Source of the DNA: Bacteroidota bacterium
GTDB taxonomy: Bacteria > Bacteroidota > Bacteroidia > Bacteroidales > JADFUO01
Length of the DNA: 9,627 nucleotides
Assembly: GCA_015222115.1 (NCBI GenBank)
Contig: JADFUO010000214.1
Coordinates: 1-9,627 of the forward strand
Direction: 5' to 3'
Positions 7,327-9,627 of this stretch are shown in pieces. The position numbers and the translations under genes were made by a program. Position 1 is the first letter of the stretch; each line of letters begins with the position of its first letter. The notes under the pieces were generated by a model, which saw only the letters and a list, made by a program, of their open reading frames with translations, was not told the DNA's origin and did not search any database.

Positions 7327-7364
7327 ATTGGAAATTATAAATTATAAATTGGAAATTTTACATT
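7323..7364. repeat. heptanucleotide-period array C (ATAAATT/GGAAATT)
   Basis: Six seven-base units: ATAAATT, GGAAATT, ATAAATT, ATAAATT, GGAAATT, TTACATT. Two alternating unit types differ only in the first two bases. The first unit contains the TAA stop of the hydrolase gene. The first 13 bases are the same as the start of array A. Confidence 0.7.
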
Positions 7365-7484
7365 TTGCACTTGTTTTAAAGCTAGTTAGTAGTTCTAAAT
7401 TTCATACTTGCTTACACAAATTTTATACAGTATCAGTAAATTAGAATCAATATAAGATCATTGGTTTATAACCGCTTACCAGCT
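7365..7484. other. gene-free convergent spacer between arrays C and D
   Basis: These 120 bases lie between the hydrolase stop and the M23 stop, flanked by two heptamer arrays. No coding frame, RNA gene, promoter box pair or G/C-stem terminator was recognised. It may be a decayed continuation of the arrays, but the 7-base phase cannot be followed through it. Confidence 0.4.
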
Positions 7485-7547
7485 AAACTTTACTTTTTCA
7501 ATTTACAATTTTTACTTTTGTCTTTTGTCTTTTATCTTTTGTCTTTT
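7485..7547. repeat. heptanucleotide-period array D (CTTTTGT type)
   Basis: Nine seven-base units in one phase: AAACTTT, ACTTTTT, CAATTTA, CAATTTT, TACTTTT, GTCTTTT, GTCTTTT, ATCTTTT, GTCTTTT. The right half is a nearly clean CTTTTGT repeat; the left half is degenerate and includes AATTT units like those of arrays A-C. The array ends 12 bases from the TAG stop of the M23 gene on the other strand. Confidence 0.65.
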
Positions 7548-7559
7548 AGAGGGTTAGGC

Positions 7560-9299
7560 CTAATAATCCAAAACCGCCTTATAAACCGATATATTATCTC
7601 TTTCATCCTTTACTTCCAGCTTAAAATGATTTTTTCCTTTTTTCATTCTGTCATCAATAAAATATGTAAGAAGGTCGTTTTTAGCATCATACTCCATTAA
7701 AATCCATTTGTCGTTCATTGTACCACGATAAAATTTTATTCCTGAAAGATCATCAATAATCTTTATCTTAATAGTTTTATAATTGTAAATATTCTTTTTA
7801 TTATGAATATTTAATGGTTTTATCTCAGGAGCAATTGTGTCAACAACAACAGTATATCTTCCAAATTCCCTGACTTTAGCTGTTATGAAACCGTTCTTCC
7901 ATTTTCCACCTTTTGCCCTTAGGTCGTCGTTTTTATTCAGTCTTACAATTATGGCTTTTCCCCTTAGGAATTCCGGTAAAGAATCCGTTCTTATGGATAT
8001 ATTAAATCTTCTGTGTACTGGAGTGTATTCATTATGAATATGATGAACTTTTGAAAAAACACCTTCTATTGATTCGGACTCTTTATAAACAAAATCAAAG
8101 GAATTGTAGAAACAATTTTCAGGAAAGTAAATTTTAATATCATCCTGTTCAAAGCGGTTCTCAGTATTATATAAAAATATATGCTGTGAAATAAAAGATG
8201 AATCTTGCACTATTGAATCAATATTATGATTTATATTGCTTTTTACAACAAAAGAAAGCTCAGATGAATTATTTTTTACATCTTCAATAACATAAGTTAT
8301 ATTATGATATAGTGAATCGGAAAAAATGATCCTGCCCCTATTAACAGTGCTGTCATAAATGCTCAATCTGTTGTTCGGCTCAATAAAACTTTTTTGTATT
8401 CTTTTTTTATTCAGTTTAAATTCCTTGTAATCAATAAAACTATTAATATAACGCGACTCATTAAATGAAAATTTTTCCAGATTATGCGAATAATAAAGCA
8501 TTGAATCCACAAACAGTTTTACCGAATAAACGCCATTTTTATTATTCACATCATTTAAAAGGTCATAGGTTTGAATTCCGAATGCTATTTCGCCGGATAC
8601 ATGAATAGTATCATTATTTTCAATGTAATGTTTCAAACCCCAGCCGGCAATTTTATATTCAACAGGAGTGATTGAATCATTAACCCTGCTATTTTTATTT
8701 AGAGGATAAACTTTTAATGTTTTTATCTTCGGACGAATGTAGTCTTTTACTTTTATCCCGAAAAGCAAGGGATTAACAGGACATTCGGTTTTTGTTTCTC
8801 TTATTTCAAAATGCAAATGAGGACCATCTGAACCTCCCGAATTTCCTGATAAAGCTATTATCTCTCCTTTTGTAACGGGGAACTCATTTTTTTTAGGGAA
8901 AATCTGAATAGCAAACAACTCGTGTTCATATTGTTTTGCTCTGACAAATTTTTCAATTTTTTTGTTATACTTTTTCAGATGGGCATAAACCGAAACATAT
9001 CCGTTTGGATGAGTAATATAAATTGCTTTTCCAAATCCTGTCGGAGAAACTTTGATCCTTGAAACATAACCATCGGCAATTGCATAAATAAATTTTCCCT
9101 GCTTTCCGTTGGTTTTAATATCAATTCCCGAATGAAAATGGTCTGTTCTTAATTCGCCAAAAGTTCCCGATAATTTGATAGGAAAATCAACAGGTGAACG
9201 GAAATAATATTGAGGATATTTATTCTGGCTTTGAGCTAAACTGCTAAATAATAAAAATATTATTAGAATATTTAATTTTATTAAATTTGTATTATTCAT
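7560..9299 (-). CDS. M23 family metallopeptidase (LytM/lysostaphin type) with beta-rich C-terminal region
   Basis: A 579-residue exported zinc peptidase expected to cut peptide cross-links of peptidoglycan. Numbered from the ATG at 9299: signal peptide about 1-25 (hydrophobic 10-20, then 'LAQSQ'); M23 domain about 40-170 with H-x-x-x-D (His56, Asp60), 'YAHL' (His107) and H-x-H (His161, His163). All zinc ligands and catalytic histidines are present, so it is probably active. About 400 further residues follow, beta-rich by appearance and ending in an Ig-like segment ('TIAPEIKPLN', 'DDLSGIKFYRG', 'LEVKDERDNIS'); this long layout recurs in Bacteroidota. A frame extension to a TTG at 9314 exists, but that codon lies in a TATTTTTG promoter-like box, and the ATG gives a normal signal peptide. 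Monocistronic as far as seen; convergent with the hydrolase, stop at 7560-7562. Confidence 0.9.
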   Translation of the reverse strand: MNNTNLIKLNILIIFLLFSSLAQSQNKYPQYYFRSPVDFPIKLSGTFGELRTDHFHSGIDIKTNGKQGKFIYAIADGYVSRIKVSPTGFGKAIYITHPNGYVSVYAHLKKYNKKIEKFVRAKQYEHELFAIQIFPKKNEFPVTKGEIIALSGNSGGSDGPHLHFEIRETKTECPVNPLLFGIKVKDYIRPKIKTLKVYPLNKNSRVNDSITPVEYKIAGWGLKHYIENNDTIHVSGEIAFGIQTYDLLNDVNNKNGVYSVKLFVDSMLYYSHNLEKFSFNESRYINSFIDYKEFKLNKKRIQKSFIEPNNRLSIYDSTVNRGRIIFSDSLYHNITYVIEDVKNNSSELSFVVKSNINHNIDSIVQDSSFISQHIFLYNTENRFEQDDIKIYFPENCFYNSFDFVYKESESIEGVFSKVHHIHNEYTPVHRRFNISIRTDSLPEFLRGKAIIVRLNKNDDLRAKGGKWKNGFITAKVREFGRYTVVVDTIAPEIKPLNIHNKKNIYNYKTIKIKIIDDLSGIKFYRGTMNDKWILMEYDAKNDLLTYFIDDRMKKGKNHFKLEVKDERDNISVYKAVLDY

Positions 9300-9311
9300 T
9301 AACTTTTTTTG

Positions 9312-9319
9312 CAAAAATA
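9312..9319 (-). promoter_or_regulatory. possible -7 box (TATTTTTG) for the M23 gene
   Basis: The minus strand reads TATTTTTG from 9319 to 9312, matching TAnnTTTG. No clean TTTG lies 19-21 bases upstream; TTTCG near 9341-9337 is the nearest approach. If used, the transcript would begin only a few bases before the ATG at 9299, making a nearly leaderless mRNA, and would exclude the TTG at 9314 as start. Confidence 0.35.
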
Positions 9320-9351
9320 AATATTATTAACTTTAACGAAAAATTAATTAA

Positions 9352-9480
9352 AAAGTACTTGTATTAGACGGTTTAAATAATCCTGTTGAAGAAAGTACCG
9401 ACAATGTTACTACCTTAATATACAGAGATGCTTACTTTATAAAAAGTGATTCTGATAGATACTTGGTTCTTGATACTTGA
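9352..9480 (+). pseudogene. start-less coding-like fragment, possible gene remnant
   Basis: After a TAA at 9349-9351 the frame is open for 42 codons to TGA at 9478-9480. It has no ATG or GTG; the only TTG is four codons before the stop. The peptide looks natural: 'VLDGLNNPVEESTDNV' then 'TTLIYRDAYFIKSDSDRYL'. The last codons and the stop come from heptamer array E. The simplest reading is the 3' end of a gene that lost its 5' part, but chance cannot be excluded at this length and no family is recognised. Confidence 0.35.
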
Positions 9481-9533
9481 TACTTGATACTTGATACTTG
9501 ATTCTTGATACTTGATTCTTGATACTTGATTCT
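9458..9533. repeat. heptanucleotide array E (GATWCTT, about 11 copies)
   Basis: Almost eleven head-to-tail copies of GATACTT or GATTCTT: GATACTT, GGTTCTT, four GATACTT, then alternating GATTCTT and GATACTT, ending in GATTCT. This is the cleanest array in the window. The two-unit alternation at its right end suggests expansion of a 14-base double unit. It is not CRISPR: there are no spacers and the unit is only seven bases. Confidence 0.9.
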
Positions 9534-9574
9534 GGTTAAAAGATTATGACATCCAGTATTGAGCATCAAGTATC
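9521..9574. repeat. inverted copy of the array E unit forming a potential hairpin
   Basis: GATACTTGAT (9521-9530) is the exact reverse complement of ATCAAGTATC (9565-9574), and CTGG (9532-9535) pairs with CCAG (9553-9556). The stem is 10 bp plus 4 bp with a 1/8 internal loop and a 17-base apical loop. A-rich DNA follows on the plus strand, so it does not look like an intrinsic terminator in that direction. Confidence 0.6.
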
Positions 9575-9593
9575 TGTTAAAAAAAAGTAATAC

Positions 9594-9624
9594 TTGCAAT
9601 TTCCCTTAAAAATAAGTATCTTTG
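9594..9624 (+). promoter_or_regulatory. Bacteroidetes promoter for a gene beyond the window (TTG-N20-TATCTTTG)
   Basis: TTG at 9594-9596 (within TACTTG), a 20-base spacer and TATCTTTG at 9617-9624 match the -33/-7 pattern and spacing. It points off the right edge, implying a plus-strand gene starting just outside, divergent from the M23 gene. No part of that gene is visible. Confidence 0.6.
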
Positions 9625-9627
9625 TAA

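Noticed and set aside
7554..7563. Palindrome TTAGGCCTAA at the M23 stop as a terminator
   Set aside because: Only ten bases without a loop; it cannot fold as a stable hairpin.
9300..9314. N-terminal extension of the M23 protein to a TTG start at 9314
   Set aside because: The ATG at 9299 gives a typical signal peptide, and the TTG is part of a TATTTTTG box.
9458..9533. CRISPR array
   Set aside because: Units are seven bases, directly adjoining, with no unique spacers, no leader and no cas genes.

Overview
The window is AT-rich DNA that looks like a Bacteroidota chromosome, probably Bacteroidales/Marinilabiliales or a relative. The signs are Bacteroidetes-type promoter boxes (TTTG, about 19-20 nt, then TAnnTTTG), no obvious Shine-Dalgarno sequences, signal peptides ending in 'YAQ' or 'AQSQ', and families common in that phylum: a LysM plus periplasmic-binding-fold protein, a MORN_2/YwqK lipoprotein, and a long M23 peptidase with a beta-rich tail. 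No phage, transposase, CRISPR or RNA gene was seen. The taxonomic placement rests on protein style only.

Layout. Positions 3-68 (+) may be the tail of an upstream gene. A family 2 glycosyltransferase follows (203-1075, +). It converges on a minus-strand cluster read right to left: guaA (5682-4153), then a protein with four LysM repeats and a periplasmic-binding-protein-like domain (4079-1836), then a MORN-repeat lipoprotein (1822-1151). A spacer of 288 bases separates guaA from a divergent gene for a membrane-anchored alpha/beta hydrolase with a C-terminal lipocalin-like domain (5971-7326, +). That gene converges on an M23 metallopeptidase (9299-7560, -). The last 330 bases hold a short start-less coding-like fragment, a heptamer array and a good promoter for a gene beyond the window.

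Functional theme. Apart from guaA (GMP synthesis), the recognisable genes concern the cell envelope: sugar transfer, peptidoglycan binding, peptidoglycan hydrolysis, a surface or periplasmic lipoprotein, and an anchored hydrolase. Nothing here forms an obvious new enzymatic pathway.

Most unusual signal. The intergenic DNA repeatedly shows tandem repeats with a 7-base period: 1072-1159, 5749-5783, 7323-7364, 7485-7547 and 9458-9533. Unit sequences differ between arrays (AAWTNNN, AATTNAG, ATAAATT/GGAAATT, CTTTTGT, GATWCTT) but the period is constant. Four arrays touch or closely adjoin the 3' ends of reading frames. Two of them share an identical 14-mer that supplies the stop codon of unrelated genes, and the fifth overlaps the best candidate guaA promoter. 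This heptanucleotide family is the main candidate here for something not covered by ordinary annotation.
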